Of a stretch of 64,000 nt of DNA, positions 53,188-62,299 are shown piece by piece. A program made the translations under genes and the position numbers. Position 1 is the first letter of the stretch; every line of letters begins with the position of its first letter. Location of the stretch: positions 1 to 64,000 of the forward strand of contig CANQQG010000001.1 in the NCBI GenBank assembly GCA_947625875.1. The letters are read 5' to 3'. This DNA comes from an uncultured Lachnospiraceae bacterium (GTDB taxonomy: Bacteria; Bacillota; Clostridia; Lachnospirales; Lachnospiraceae). The notes below the pieces were generated by a model, which saw nothing but the letters and a program-made list of their open reading frames with translations, ran no database searches and had not been told where the DNA came from.

Positions 53188-54582
53188 TTAGTTTACAGCC
53201 TGTGTAATACCTGCCACTGCATCATCCAGAAGCTTCTGCACATCGCCGGTCCCGTCCACAAGGCTTTGGCCAAGGGATGCGGTCGGATCCCAGAACTTAT
53301 CGCCAACGATCTGGCGGTCAGCAAATTCAGCCTGTGCAGCAAGCGCGTCCAATGCCGGGGAAGAAACCTGGCTGAATGCATTTGCGTTTGCCGGGCCTTC
53401 GCCTGTCGCCTGGCCGTATTTCAGCTGGCTCGCTTCATTTGTAAGGTATTCCGCAAGAAGCATCGCCCAGCCCATCTGATCGGAATAAGCGTTTACGCCT
53501 ACCAGCTTGCTGCCGGAGAAGGAACCCATCTGTACGTCCTTGCCGCCCGCGTTAAAGGTAGGGAGCTTTGCAGCGCCGTAATCTTCGCCGTAACCTTTTA
53601 CAATATCATCTAATGCCCATGTACCGTTTACATAAGCGATCAGATCCTGTCCATACATTGCACGCGAATCCGTATCGCCAACAGAGATGAACGCGCTGTT
53701 GGAAGCGATCTTTTCAATTGCCTCCGCAACTTCCGCGCCTGTCGGTGAATTTGTCGTAGAGTTCCAGTCGCAGCTGTTGGAACCGTCGTCATTCTTTGAA
53801 AGCGTCATGCCTGTCTGTCCGAAGAAGGAATACAGATACCATGCATTGGAGAGATCCATGCCGACTTTCTTGCCCGCGTCAGCGGCCTTCTGGAGCATCG
53901 TATCCCAGGAAGCCACATCCTCTTCCGACAGGTACTCCTTATTGTAATACAGGAAATATCCGTTTGATGCGCTCATCGGATATGCATAAAGCTTACCGTC
54001 TACCGAAGCTGCCTCTACAACGAAATCCTGGTTTGCCGTCTTTACATCATACGTGTAATTTGCCGTTATCTCCTGAAGCGCGCCCGCTTTTACCAGATCC
54101 TCGATCTGGTCGTCCGCGAAGAAATATACGTCCGCCGCCGCTTCAACGTCCTCAAGCACGCGGTCTTTCGCTTCACTCTCGGATACCGCGCCGATATTAA
54201 TCTGGAAATCAATGTCCGAATACTCTTTCTTGAAATCCTCTACGATCTCAGCGATAACCTTCTGGTAATTCTCCTGCTCAGAGCACCACAGGTCAAGCGT
54301 TACCGTACCCTCGGTGGCGTCTTTTAAGTTCTGGATCGCCGCCGCGCCGTCTGTCGCGCCGCTGTCCGCAGCCGCCGTATCCTCGCCGCCTGCAGCCGTA
54401 TCCGCCGCTGCCGTATCTGCCGCCGCGTCATCTCCGCTGCCCGCGTCATCTCCTGCAGCCGTATCCGCCGCATCATTTCCGCCGTCTGCCGCCGCATCGC
54501 CGCTGTCACTGCCGCCGCAGCCTGCTGTCAGGGCAGCCACCATGCTTACACAGAGCAATGCGCTCACTAATTTCTTTTTCAT
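53188..54582 (-). CDS. Galacto-oligosaccharide-binding lipoprotein
   Basis: 464 residues. Lipobox VAALTAGCG (Cys about 22), then a low-complexity Asp/Ala tether (about 25-85), then a family-1 binding domain: LDLWCSEQENYQKVIAEIVE, KLYAYPMSASNGYFLYYNKE, DLIAYVNGTWALDDI and MGWAMLLAEYLTNE. It supplies the permease pair downstream. It has its own promoter and LacI-like operator. Similar along its whole length to the adjacent 54734-56002 protein. Confidence 0.88.
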   Translation of the reverse strand: MKKKLVSALLCVSMVAALTAGCGGSDSGDAAADGGNDAADTAAGDDAGSGDDAAADTAAADTAAGGEDTAAADSGATDGAAAIQNLKDATEGTVTLDLWCSEQENYQKVIAEIVEDFKKEYSDIDFQINIGAVSESEAKDRVLEDVEAAADVYFFADDQIEDLVKAGALQEITANYTYDVKTANQDFVVEAASVDGKLYAYPMSASNGYFLYYNKEYLSEEDVASWDTMLQKAADAGKKVGMDLSNAWYLYSFFGQTGMTLSKNDDGSNSCDWNSTTNSPTGAEVAEAIEKIASNSAFISVGDTDSRAMYGQDLIAYVNGTWALDDIVKGYGEDYGAAKLPTFNAGGKDVQMGSFSGSKLVGVNAYSDQMGWAMLLAEYLTNEASQLKYGQATGEGPANANAFSQVSSPALDALAAQAEFADRQIVGDKFWDPTASLGQSLVDGTGDVQKLLDDAVAGITQAVN

Positions 54583-54640
54583 CAGAAAATCCTCCCTTGC
54601 TTTTTATTATTGAAACTGACAACGCCGCAGAATCCCTGCG

Positions 54641-54650
54641 CAATCGGTTG
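54641..54650. promoter_or_regulatory. LacI-type operator before the binding-protein operon
   Basis: CAATCGGTTG, embedded in TGCGCAATCGGTTGTCC, matches the copy at 57219-57228 (14 of 17 bases) and has the central CG of LacI-family sites. It covers about +6 to +16 of the transcript from the promoter at 54663-54691. The spot also forms the arm of a hairpin (54617-54652). Confidence 0.65.
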
Positions 54651-54662
54651 TCCATCGGACTT

Positions 54663-54691
54663 AGTATATAACTTGTGCCAATTTCTGTCAA
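54663..54691 (-). promoter_or_regulatory. Promoter of the galactan transport operon
   Basis: TTGACA, 17 bases, TATACT on the minus strand: near consensus. The LacI-like operator overlaps the start region, so repression in the absence of substrate is expected. Confidence 0.8.
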
Positions 54692-54710
54692 TAGGTTTCA
54701 TTTAAAAATT

Positions 54711-54736
54711 ATAAAAGCAGGGGAAAATTTCCCCTA
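54711..54736 (-). terminator. Terminator after the second binding-protein gene
   Basis: AGGGGAAA and TTTCCCCT pair around the stop codon at 54734 and are followed by GCTTTTAT on the minus strand. It separates the lacI-type transcript from the transport operon. Confidence 0.7.
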
Positions 54737-56002
54737 CTCTTCCTTTGTAAGCGGTTTTGTAATTTCCGAAACCGTCTCGTCCAGCGCCTGCTGCAGATCC
54801 CTGCCTTCCGGATTCCCTTCCACGCAGAGCGTCCCGAGCGCCTCCATCGGCTCCCAGTAATTTTCCGATTCGCAGCCGTCCAGCGTCGCATATTGATTCT
54901 GCTCCGTAACGGCGGCCATCGTAACGTCCGTCTTTACCTTTTCCGAAGACGCCGCCTCCACATTCGTCGGGCTGGCGGAACGCTCCTCAAACCGCTTTTC
55001 CTGATTTTCCTGATTCGTGACCCAGTCCGCCAGCAGCATCGCATACCCCACATAATCGCTGTAAGGGTTTACGCCAACCATTTTATACCCTGCGAAGGAA
55101 CCCATCTGCAGCTCCTTTTCCACGCACGTATACGCCGGGAGCTTGCATGCGCCGTACTGATCGCCCCACGCTTCCTTTACATCCGCCGCCGCCCATGTGC
55201 CGTCTACGCCCGCGATCACCGTACCGTCTTTTACGCCTTCGCGGAACTCCTCGTCATCCATGCTCGCGAAACCCTCATGCGCGCAGATCGCAAGGATCGA
55301 CTGCAGTACGTCCGCGCCGCGTATGCCCCTCGGCGATTCTCCGTTAAAATCGCAGGCGTTTGTCATATCGTCCTTTTTTACAAGACTGAATCCCGCGTCC
55401 CCGCCAAAAAACGCATACAGATACCAGCCATTTTTCATATCCATCGCCACTTTTTTATGGAAATCCTCCGCCACATCGAGCATCTGTTCGATCGTTTCCA
55501 GATCCGCGTCTTTAAAATATTCTTTATTATAGTACATAAAATATCCGTTATCCGCCGCCATCGGGCACCCGTAAAGCCTGCCCTCCACAGTCGCCGCGCG
55601 GACGGCCGCCGATTCGCTCCCGCCGTTTGCCCGGATGATCTCGTCCGTATTGATCGTAATTTCCTGCAATGCGCCCTGCTGCACCAGCTCTTCGATCTGG
55701 TCGCCCGCGAATGCGTAGACGTCCGGCGCCGCCGGGATATCCGCAGTCACATTGTCAAGCGCGTCCGACTCCGAACACACGCCGACCTGAATGTCAAATT
55801 TCGCCGTCTCCTTATATTCTTCCACGAATGCGTCCGCCATCTCCCGCAGCATTTCCTGATCCTCTTTCGCTCCCCACATCGAAAGTGTTACGGACTGCAG
55901 TTTTTTCGTTTCCTTATCCGGATCCTCCCCTTTTTGGCCGCAGCCTGCAAACCCAAAGGTAAACATTGCCATTACAAGTATTCCCGCAATTTTTCTTTCC
56001 AT
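54734..56002 (-). CDS. Second paralogous sugar-binding lipoprotein
   Basis: 422 residues. Lipobox FGFAGCG (Cys about 21), then a family-1 binding domain without the long acidic tether. Shared landmarks with the neighbour include DVYAFAGDQIEELVQQGALQ, GYFMYYNKEYF, AGVDGTWAAADVKEAWGDQY and LQMGSFAGYKMVGVNPYSDY. The two probably arose by tandem duplication and may bind different sugars or chain lengths. It is cotranscribed with the LacI regulator (31-base gap), not with the permeases. Confidence 0.85.
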   Translation of the reverse strand: MERKIAGILVMAMFTFGFAGCGQKGEDPDKETKKLQSVTLSMWGAKEDQEMLREMADAFVEEYKETAKFDIQVGVCSESDALDNVTADIPAAPDVYAFAGDQIEELVQQGALQEITINTDEIIRANGGSESAAVRAATVEGRLYGCPMAADNGYFMYYNKEYFKDADLETIEQMLDVAEDFHKKVAMDMKNGWYLYAFFGGDAGFSLVKKDDMTNACDFNGESPRGIRGADVLQSILAICAHEGFASMDDEEFREGVKDGTVIAGVDGTWAAADVKEAWGDQYGACKLPAYTCVEKELQMGSFAGYKMVGVNPYSDYVGYAMLLADWVTNQENQEKRFEERSASPTNVEAASSEKVKTDVTMAAVTEQNQYATLDGCESENYWEPMEALGTLCVEGNPEGRDLQQALDETVSEITKPLTKEE

Positions 56003-56033
56003 ACACGCTCCTTATCATTTTCAGAACCCGCCG

Positions 56034-57041
56034 TCATCTCGTTGACCCGCGCAGCACGACCTCATACGGCAGGCGCGTTACATATGGCACCGCCTCCCCC
56101 TGCATACGGCGCAGCAGCATCCTGCACGTCTCACGCCCCAGTTCCGCGACGTCAAATTTCAGGGACGTCACGCCAACCCCGGACGCCAGGTAACGGCTGT
56201 CAAAAAAGGATGCCACGCGCATCTCCTCCGGAATGCAGATATCCTCCTCCTGCAGCTTTTCCACAATCCTGCCCGCGATCAGGTCGTCCGCCCCGATAAT
56301 GCAGTTGACCTCCTGCATCAGGAGCGCATCCACCGCCCGGTCGATCATCATGATCGACGTCATATCCGTATAGACCAGCGCCCTGTCCGGCAGCACGCCC
56401 ATCATGTCCCAGTGCGCCCGCCGGAATCCGTCCAGCCGCTCGCGGTTTATGATAAAATTCATATCCCCCGCGACAATCGCTATTTTTTTCAGCCCTTTCA
56501 TCAATAAGATCGACGTCAGCTCCCGACACGCGCCCACATGGTCATTGTCAATCTGGCAGACCTCCGCTTCATCCGAAAGCCCGATCGTCACAAACGGAAT
56601 ATCGCTTTGCTTTAACATCTGCACCGGCGTGTCATTAAAGAGCGTGCGCATCAGAATAATGCCGTCCACCTTCTGGTTTTCCAGCACGCGCTCAAGCCTT
56701 GAATGGTCCGCGTCCCCCGCCATCGTAAGGATCACGTCATAATCCTCTTCCGCCGCGACCTCGCTGATCCCCGATAAGGTGCGCGGGAAAAAGGACATCT
56801 CATCCGACACCAGATCCCATGGCAAAAGCAGCCCGATATTGTTTGTCCGGCTTTTGGCAAGCCCCTGCGCGACCGCGCTCGGTTTATAATTATGCTCCTC
56901 AATATATTCCTGCACACGCCTTTTCGTCTTTTCACCGATCCGCCCTTTTCCCGACATGACGCGCGATACCGTCGTCTTAGACACGCCAAGCTCTTTTGCG
57001 ATATCATCGATCGTTAATTTTTTCCCTATATGCTCCTGCAT
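56034..57041 (-). CDS. LacI-family regulator of galactan use
   Basis: 335 residues. N-terminal HTH LTIDDIAKELGVSKTTVSRV with the hinge KPSAVAQGLAKSRTNNIGLL, then a periplasmic-binding-like sensor domain. It probably represses the transport operon and GH42 until a galacto-sugar binds. The ATG at 57041 has GGGG about 10 bases upstream; the ATG at 57059 has a poorer site. Two candidate operators (57219-57228 and 54641-54650) support local, auto-regulated control. Confidence 0.87.
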   Translation of the reverse strand: MQEHIGKKLTIDDIAKELGVSKTTVSRVMSGKGRIGEKTKRRVQEYIEEHNYKPSAVAQGLAKSRTNNIGLLLPWDLVSDEMSFFPRTLSGISEVAAEEDYDVILTMAGDADHSRLERVLENQKVDGIILMRTLFNDTPVQMLKQSDIPFVTIGLSDEAEVCQIDNDHVGACRELTSILLMKGLKKIAIVAGDMNFIINRERLDGFRRAHWDMMGVLPDRALVYTDMTSIMMIDRAVDALLMQEVNCIIGADDLIAGRIVEKLQEEDICIPEEMRVASFFDSRYLASGVGVTSLKFDVAELGRETCRMLLRRMQGEAVPYVTRLPYEVVLRGSTR

Positions 57042-57151
57042 GGTTTTTCCCCATTTCATCTGCAGCCATCCGGCCGCGCCATTCTATCGTATCCGCCCAT
57101 CCCGCGCGCAACAGCCCATCCGTCAGCAGTCCGCAAAACCGCGCAACTATA

Positions 57152-57180
57152 TAGACATTCTATGTATCCTGTGTTATAAT
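57152..57180 (+). promoter_or_regulatory. Promoter of the GH42 gene
   Basis: TAGACA, 17 bases, TATAAT on the plus strand, giving a leader of about 150 bases that runs through the operator. Confidence 0.6.
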
Positions 57181-57202
57181 CCATACAGCCCGGCGCGGCG
57201 GA

Positions 57203-57228
57203 TTGCGCAAACAATGCGCAACCGATTG
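57203..57228. promoter_or_regulatory. LacI-type operator cluster between lacI and GH42
   Basis: TTGCGCA-N5-TGCGCAA (57203-57221) is a perfect inverted repeat, overlapped by CAACCGATTG (57219-57228), a second dyad with the central CG of LacI sites. The 17 bases TGCGCAACCGATTGTTC nearly match the operator at 54637-54653. They lie on the start region of the lacI transcript and in the GH42 leader. Confidence 0.65.
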
Positions 57229-57238
57229 TTCATAACCA

Positions 57239-57267
57239 ATTTTACATACTATTGCTGACCGCGTCAA
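57239..57267 (-). promoter_or_regulatory. Promoter of the lacI-type gene
   Basis: TTGACG, 17 bases, TAAAAT on the minus strand. The operator at 57219-57228 would lie at about +5 to +14, consistent with autoregulation. Confidence 0.7.
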
Positions 57268-57291
57268 GTGTTTTCGTTTCGTTTGTTATAC

Positions 57292-57305
57292 AAATTGTAC
57301 AATTT
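57292..57305. promoter_or_regulatory. Additional palindrome before GH42
   Basis: AAATTGTACAATTT is a perfect 14-base palindrome 35 bases before the GH42 start. It may be a second regulator site. It is unlike the CG-centred operators. Confidence 0.4.
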
Positions 57306-57339
57306 CAATGCTTAGAATTTATAATTTTCAGGAGGAAGT

Positions 57340-59334
57340 ATGAAAACAGAAAAATTATACTATGGCGCGGCATACTATGATGAGTATATGCCGCACGACC
57401 GGTTGCTCAAAGACATGGAGATGATGAAAAAAGCCGGCCTGAACCTGATCCGGATCGCCGAATCGACCTGGAGCACCTGGGAGCCGGAAGACGGCGTATT
57501 TGATTTTACCCACCTGCACCGCATGTTAAAGGCTTCGCAGGAAGCAGGAATCAGCGTCATTGTCGGCACGCCGACGTATGCCATCCCGGCATGGCTCGTG
57601 CGCAAATACCCGGATATCCTTGCGCTCACGCACAACGGGCAGGAGCTTTACGGGCGCCGCCAGAACATGGACATCACACATCCCGGCTATCTGAAACATG
57701 CGGAACGCATAATCCGCCGCCTGATGGAAGAGGTAAAGCCTTATCCACATATCATCGGCTTCCAGATCGACAACGAGACAAAGCCCTACGACGCCTGCGG
57801 CCCGCGCGTACAGGCAATGTTCGTCGAATACTTAAAAAAACAGTATCCGGACATCAATGATTTCAATGATGAATACGGCTTAAACTACTGGTCAAACCGC
57901 GTCCAGAACTGGGACGACATGCCGGATGTGCGCGGCACGATCAACGGCAGCCTCGCCGCGGAGTTTGCGCATTTCCAGCGCGGGCTTGTCACCGGATTTT
58001 TCCGCTGGCAGGCGGACATCATCAACGAATACCGCAGGCCGGACCAGTTTTTAACGCACAACTTTGATTACAGCTGGCGCGGCTATTCGTTCGGATTCCA
58101 GCCCGACGCGAACCAGTATGACGCCGCGGAGGCGCTCGATGTGGCGGGCGCGGACATCTACCATTTATCCGAGGAGCGCCTGACAGGGGCGGAAATATCT
58201 TTTGGCGGCGACGTCGCGCGTTCTTTAAAAAAGGGAAATTATTTTGTCCTGGAGACCGAGGCGCAGGGCAACCATGGCTGGCTGGCATATCCGGGGCAGC
58301 TGCGCCTGCAGGCGTTTTCCCATCTGGCAAGCGGCGCAAACTGCGTGGAATACTGGCACTGGCATTCCATCCACAACTCGCTTGAGAGCTACTGGAAAGG
58401 CATTTTAAGCCATAACCTGAAAGAAAACGCCACCTACCGCGAATGCATGACGATCGGCGCGGATTTTGCCAGATTGTCCGATACGTTAAAGAACCTGAAA
58501 AAAGAAAATAAGATCGCCATGATGATGAGCAACCGCTCGAATACGGCATTCCGCCAATTTCCGGCGGGCGAAATCAGCGACCATAACGAAATTGTGCGCT
58601 GGCTGTATGACGCGTGCTATCACTTAAATCTGGAAATGGATATGATAAACGACGCCGAAACGGATTTAAGCCAATACCGGCTCATCATCCTGCCCTCGCT
58701 CTACGCGCTGTCAAAAGAAAAGATCGAACGCCTGAACGCATACGTAAAGAACGGCGGCTGCCTGATCGCCTCTTTCCGGACGGCGTTTGCGGATACGCAG
58801 CTTAAAATCTATGCGGACGACCAGCCTTTTGGCATGACGGAATGTTTTGGCATGACTTACGACCAGTTCACCCTCCCGGGCAAAACCTCTTTAACCGGCA
58901 ATGCCGTCGCTTTTCCGGAAAAACCGCGGCTGTCGGAATGGATGGAGCTTTTGATCCCGAAAGAAGGTACGGAAGTGATCGCGGGTTATGACAACCCGTT
59001 CTGGAAAGACTATGCAGCCGTCACCTGCCATAAATACGGCGCGGGCATGGCGGCCTATATCGGCTGTTACTTTGACGGCGGTTCTCTGGAGCGGCTTTTG
59101 GCTGTCTTGCTGGAACGCTTTGGGATTGCGCTGCCAGAGGAGCGTTTCCCGCTGATCCGCAAGACGGGGATCAATGATGACGGGGAACAGATTACGTATT
59201 TCTTTAATTATTCGGGAGAAGCGATCCGCTATGAAATACCTGCGGACAGCACAGAGCTGATTTCCGGCGAAGCATTTCCGGCGGGGGAGACAAAGACACT
59301 GGAGCCATGGGGGTTCCATATATTAAAATGGTAA
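57340..59334 (+). CDS. GH42 beta-galactosidase
   Basis: 664 residues in three domains: a catalytic barrel (about 1-380), a trimerisation domain beginning near KKENKIAMMMSNRSN, and a small C-terminal beta domain ending TLEPWGFHIL. Motifs: YYGAAYYDEYMP, RIAESTWSTWEPEDG, acid/base Glu in IIGFQIDNET (about 146), and nucleophile Glu in YFVLETEAQGNHGW (about 306). It is intracellular and removes galactose from oligosaccharides produced by GH53. AGGAGG is 6 bases before the ATG. Divergent from the lacI gene and ended by a strong terminator. Confidence 0.93.
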   Translation: MKTEKLYYGAAYYDEYMPHDRLLKDMEMMKKAGLNLIRIAESTWSTWEPEDGVFDFTHLHRMLKASQEAGISVIVGTPTYAIPAWLVRKYPDILALTHNGQELYGRRQNMDITHPGYLKHAERIIRRLMEEVKPYPHIIGFQIDNETKPYDACGPRVQAMFVEYLKKQYPDINDFNDEYGLNYWSNRVQNWDDMPDVRGTINGSLAAEFAHFQRGLVTGFFRWQADIINEYRRPDQFLTHNFDYSWRGYSFGFQPDANQYDAAEALDVAGADIYHLSEERLTGAEISFGGDVARSLKKGNYFVLETEAQGNHGWLAYPGQLRLQAFSHLASGANCVEYWHWHSIHNSLESYWKGILSHNLKENATYRECMTIGADFARLSDTLKNLKKENKIAMMMSNRSNTAFRQFPAGEISDHNEIVRWLYDACYHLNLEMDMINDAETDLSQYRLIILPSLYALSKEKIERLNAYVKNGGCLIASFRTAFADTQLKIYADDQPFGMTECFGMTYDQFTLPGKTSLTGNAVAFPEKPRLSEWMELLIPKEGTEVIAGYDNPFWKDYAAVTCHKYGAGMAAYIGCYFDGGSLERLLAVLLERFGIALPEERFPLIRKTGINDDGEQITYFFNYSGEAIRYEIPADSTELISGEAFPAGETKTLEPWGFHILKW

Positions 59335-59346
59335 GTATATAAATAC

Positions 59347-59399
59347 AAAAGACTGCCGTAAAAACAAATGGAATTTTGCAAAACGGCAGTCTTTTCTTT
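59347..59399 (+). terminator. Terminator after GH42
   Basis: AAAAGACTGCCGT and ACGGCAGTCTTTT form a long stem followed by CTTT. It can serve both the GH42 gene and the convergent minus-strand gene. Confidence 0.85.
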
Positions 59400-59485
59400 A
59401 AAATAATCCGAACATATAAACTTTGTTCTATATCACCTATGCATTTTTGTACTATATTTATATTTAAATATATTCTAAAATAAAC

Positions 59486-60235
59486 TCAAATCAAATTATA
59501 TCGTTTCATTTCATCTCTACATTTGGCACATAATTTCCCGGTAATCTTATTTGTATACCCTGGTAAGGGTTCTATCTTACACCGATAACATGAAGTATTC
59601 CACATTCTAAGTACAGGAATCTCTTTACCATTTATAAAGAAAAATATTTTTCTATCAATTCGTTTTGCCTCCAAATATTTAATATGCAAGTCCATATCGT
59701 ATGTTTTTGCACTTAACCATACTACTACATCTGGGTTTATTATTTTAATTTCTTTCTTAATAAAATCCTCGTAATATCTACAGTATTCTTCAATATGTGA
59801 TGCATTTCCAACATCATGACATCCACCTCTTTTGTTTAAATCCATAACTGCATAATGACATGTTGCATCTGAATCAGACATTTCATCTATTCCAATTTCT
59901 GCAACAATTTTATATATGGCAGATGTCCGTTCTCTCATCTTCCCTTTCCAATCATCAAAACCCGTTTTATAATATCTTAGATAATCATCTATATTGCTTG
60001 GTTTAGAATTAAACTTAGCTGAATAATCATCATCATTAGCCTCGTTTGAAATAAACAACACTTTTCTTTTTTCCTTAGAAAAAACATCTTCATCAATAAT
60101 CCCATCTCTTCGAAAATGACTTTTTGTAATATTTTTTCCACTACATGTCAGTTTCCACGAAGAATCCGGTTCATTTTCTTGAGCATACTCCCAATCAATA
60201 AAAAGTTTTTCTAATTGTTCTGATTTCGATGCCAT
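59486..60235 (-). CDS. Uracil-DNA-glycosylase-like protein with zinc ribbon (accessory)
   Basis: 249 residues, AT-rich codons. VLFISNEANDDDY, HYAVMDLNKRGG and INPDVVVWLSAKTYDMD recall the Rossmann-like core of the uracil-DNA glycosylase superfamily, and the C-terminus has CYRCKIEPLPG and LCAKC, a zinc ribbon. The catalytic motifs of true UDGs are not evident, so this is a fold-level guess. The start is the Met after AAGGAG. No operon partner is obvious; the base composition suggests horizontal acquisition. Confidence 0.5.
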   Translation of the reverse strand: MASKSEQLEKLFIDWEYAQENEPDSSWKLTCSGKNITKSHFRRDGIIDEDVFSKEKRKVLFISNEANDDDYSAKFNSKPSNIDDYLRYYKTGFDDWKGKMRERTSAIYKIVAEIGIDEMSDSDATCHYAVMDLNKRGGCHDVGNASHIEEYCRYYEDFIKKEIKIINPDVVVWLSAKTYDMDLHIKYLEAKRIDRKIFFFINGKEIPVLRMWNTSCYRCKIEPLPGYTNKITGKLCAKCRDEMKRYNLI

Positions 60236-60370
60236 TCCTCGCTCTCCTTTTTGAATTGTAATTATAATCAAATTCATCTACGCCATACCAATATTAATTT
60301 TATACTTGACAAAACTGCCGTATGCCTTTAAAATATATCTCAGAAAGAAATGAGTTTTTCGACCGTACAG

Positions 60371-60895
60371 CTATTGCTCAAGCGGCTTGCTCGTTTCTTT
60401 TTTTGTTCTCAAAACATCATACAGATATAATTTCCCATCTTTTGCATGACGCACCAGTATTCTTGCCTTAAATACATTGTACCTTGTCAGCTCGCCCGCA
60501 TCATTATAAACGGGTATTGCAAAACGTGTGTCATACCTGTACCAGCCAAATTTTGCATCTGTGTTGTGCTTTCTGGCATAATTCTCTGCAAAAGTTTTAT
60601 TCGTGGCAATCTCAATCATCTCTTTAATCACACTCGAAGAATTTGCCTTTGCATACATATTTGCACCCCTTAGCTCCTTTGTATCTTTAGAATGCGCAAA
60701 CTCGTCCGGAAAATCCGTACCTATGTATACTACATCCGAAGTTTCTGTAATCTCTGCGCACTCCCCGATATATTCTTTCAGGCAATCCTCAACAATATTC
60801 CAGTCCACGCTCCGCCTTCCCTTAAAACGCAGATCGTTGATGACCACAATGCTTTTACCATCTGCATCCTCTATAATATCAACTTTCTTATCCAT
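60371..60895 (-). CDS. LPD3-like (BECR nuclease-fold) accessory protein
   Basis: 174 residues. The C-terminal half, KFGWYRYDTRFAIPVYND and then NVFKARILVRHAKDGKLYLY and DVLRTKKE, looks like the large polyvalent protein-associated domain 3, a barnase/EndoU/ColicinE5/RelE-fold module usually found in phage and conjugative-element polyproteins. The N-terminal half is unassigned (FKGRRSVDWNIVEDCLKEYI). The Met at 60895 has AAGGAG 8 bases upstream. A free-standing LPD3 is unusual, and no antitoxin is seen next to it. Confidence 0.6.
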   Translation of the reverse strand: MDKKVDIIEDADGKSIVVINDLRFKGRRSVDWNIVEDCLKEYIGECAEITETSDVVYIGTDFPDEFAHSKDTKELRGANMYAKANSSSVIKEMIEIATNKTFAENYARKHNTDAKFGWYRYDTRFAIPVYNDAGELTRYNVFKARILVRHAKDGKLYLYDVLRTKKETSKPLEQ

Positions 60896-61037
60896 CACAG
60901 CCACTCCTTATAAAATCTTGTCAAAATTTCCGACAGCTACATTGTACCACGCCTGTTTATATAATTCCATTAGAAAATCCATAAAAATCTACATCCTGCA
61001 AGTGACTTCCGAAAAACCCGGAATTTCCCATAACGCA

Positions 61038-61112
61038 AAAAAGAGCCGTCCCCCGGCGCCCTCTCATTCTCTGAATGGCTGGCGGCGCCGAAAACGGCTC
61101 TTCTTTTCATTT
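61038..61112. terminator. Large bidirectional terminator
   Basis: AAGAGCCGT pairs with ACGGCTCTT, enclosing CGGCGCC/GGCGCCG. T-tracts lie at both sides (TTTT in plus, TTTTTT in minus). It ends the DHHW/DUF4358 transcript. Confidence 0.85.
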
Positions 61113-61142
61113 TTCATACTTTCTGCTTTTTCTTCCGGATGA

Positions 61143-62285
61143 TTATTTTAATTTACTGATATCCGTCGATTCCATAAACTGCATATCATTATACAAAATC
61201 AGGATATCGTCCGCAGGATATGCCTGCAAGAGCTTTCCCACCGGAATATTTACATTCCGCATATCCAGCACGACCGTCCGCGCATAATGCATTGCCGCAA
61301 ACGGCACAAAACAATTGCCGAAAGAATCCTTGACGAGCAGCAAGGTTTTTCCGTTTTCCTGCGCGTCCGACCGGATATCGACCAGCGCCTGATTGCCGCC
61401 CAAAAATACGCTGTAAGGATCGGCCCCCGAAAGGCAGTCCATGTCATACAGGCTGTCCGACTGGAACTCGCCCATATTATAATCAATGGCATACGCCGGG
61501 CGGTTCTTTGCCTCATATAACGAAATGCTGTCGGCGCGCCCGCCTGTGCGCACTTTTGCATAAGTCGTGCCCAAAAATGAATCGCTCACCTGCGTTACGG
61601 TAAACTGCTCCGGCTGCAGCGGCGCGATTCCCATTTTTTCCGCCCATGCGGTATAGGCATAATACGCGCCGAGCGTCGTCCAGTGATGGTCGGTGCGGTA
61701 ATAAATGTATTCGCTGTCATGCGCGCGTAAGATATCCGCCACGTCAATCCGCTGTTCCGGGGCTATATAAGCCTCCGCCATCTCCCAAAAACGCGCTTCA
61801 GCCCCCGTCCCCGCAAAGGGCGGCAGCTTTTCTGATAAGACGTCGCTTTTCGTCGGCACAAACATGACCTGCGCCTGCGGATACGCCGCGAGAAATTTTG
61901 AGAGCCGCTTCAGGTTCCGCTTCGCCTGTTTCCAGTCAATCTCCTGCTCCGTATATTTTTCCAGCAGATAACCGTCCGCGCCGAAATATACACCGTTCGC
62001 TTCCCGCTTTCCCATCAGCTGCTCTAATTTCGTCTGCGCCGTCACCCAATGCGCCCGCGCCGGAAACTGCTCCGCAAGAAACGTCTCGCCGGCCTCCTGA
62101 AAGCTGCCGTCTGCCAGCGCTTCCATATCCGGCGAAGGGCGTTCCGTCAGCATACGCCGCTCCGCGGCCGAATACGTCTCATCCGGCGGCAGGAGCAGCG
62201 TCAGCCCGACGCCGCCCAAAAACAGCAGGACGCCCGCGTAAAAAATAAAAAAACGCCACTTAAAAGACTTTATTTTTTCCATCAT
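61143..62285 (-). CDS. DHHW-family protein (AlgJ-like), copy 2
   Basis: 380 residues. An N-terminal membrane anchor (WRFFIFYAGVLLFLGGVGLT), then an extracytoplasmic SGNH-hydrolase-like domain with VMFVPTKSDVLS, the signature YYRTDHHWTTLGAYYAY (Asp-His-His-Trp) and LLVKDSFGNCFVPF. DHHW proteins go with MBOAT acyltransferases in O-acetylating exported polymers. It begins 14 bases after the DUF4358 gene. No MBOAT gene is in the window; it may lie beyond the end. Confidence 0.85.
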   Translation of the reverse strand: MMEKIKSFKWRFFIFYAGVLLFLGGVGLTLLLPPDETYSAAERRMLTERPSPDMEALADGSFQEAGETFLAEQFPARAHWVTAQTKLEQLMGKREANGVYFGADGYLLEKYTEQEIDWKQAKRNLKRLSKFLAAYPQAQVMFVPTKSDVLSEKLPPFAGTGAEARFWEMAEAYIAPEQRIDVADILRAHDSEYIYYRTDHHWTTLGAYYAYTAWAEKMGIAPLQPEQFTVTQVSDSFLGTTYAKVRTGGRADSISLYEAKNRPAYAIDYNMGEFQSDSLYDMDCLSGADPYSVFLGGNQALVDIRSDAQENGKTLLLVKDSFGNCFVPFAAMHYARTVVLDMRNVNIPVGKLLQAYPADDILILYNDMQFMESTDISKLK

Positions 62286-62299
62286 ACGCAGCCAGGATC

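Noticed and set aside
54893..56299. Plus-strand open frame of 468 codons opposite the second binding protein and lacI
   Set aside because: Arg/His-rich composition and no homology-like motifs. It lies across two clear minus-strand genes.
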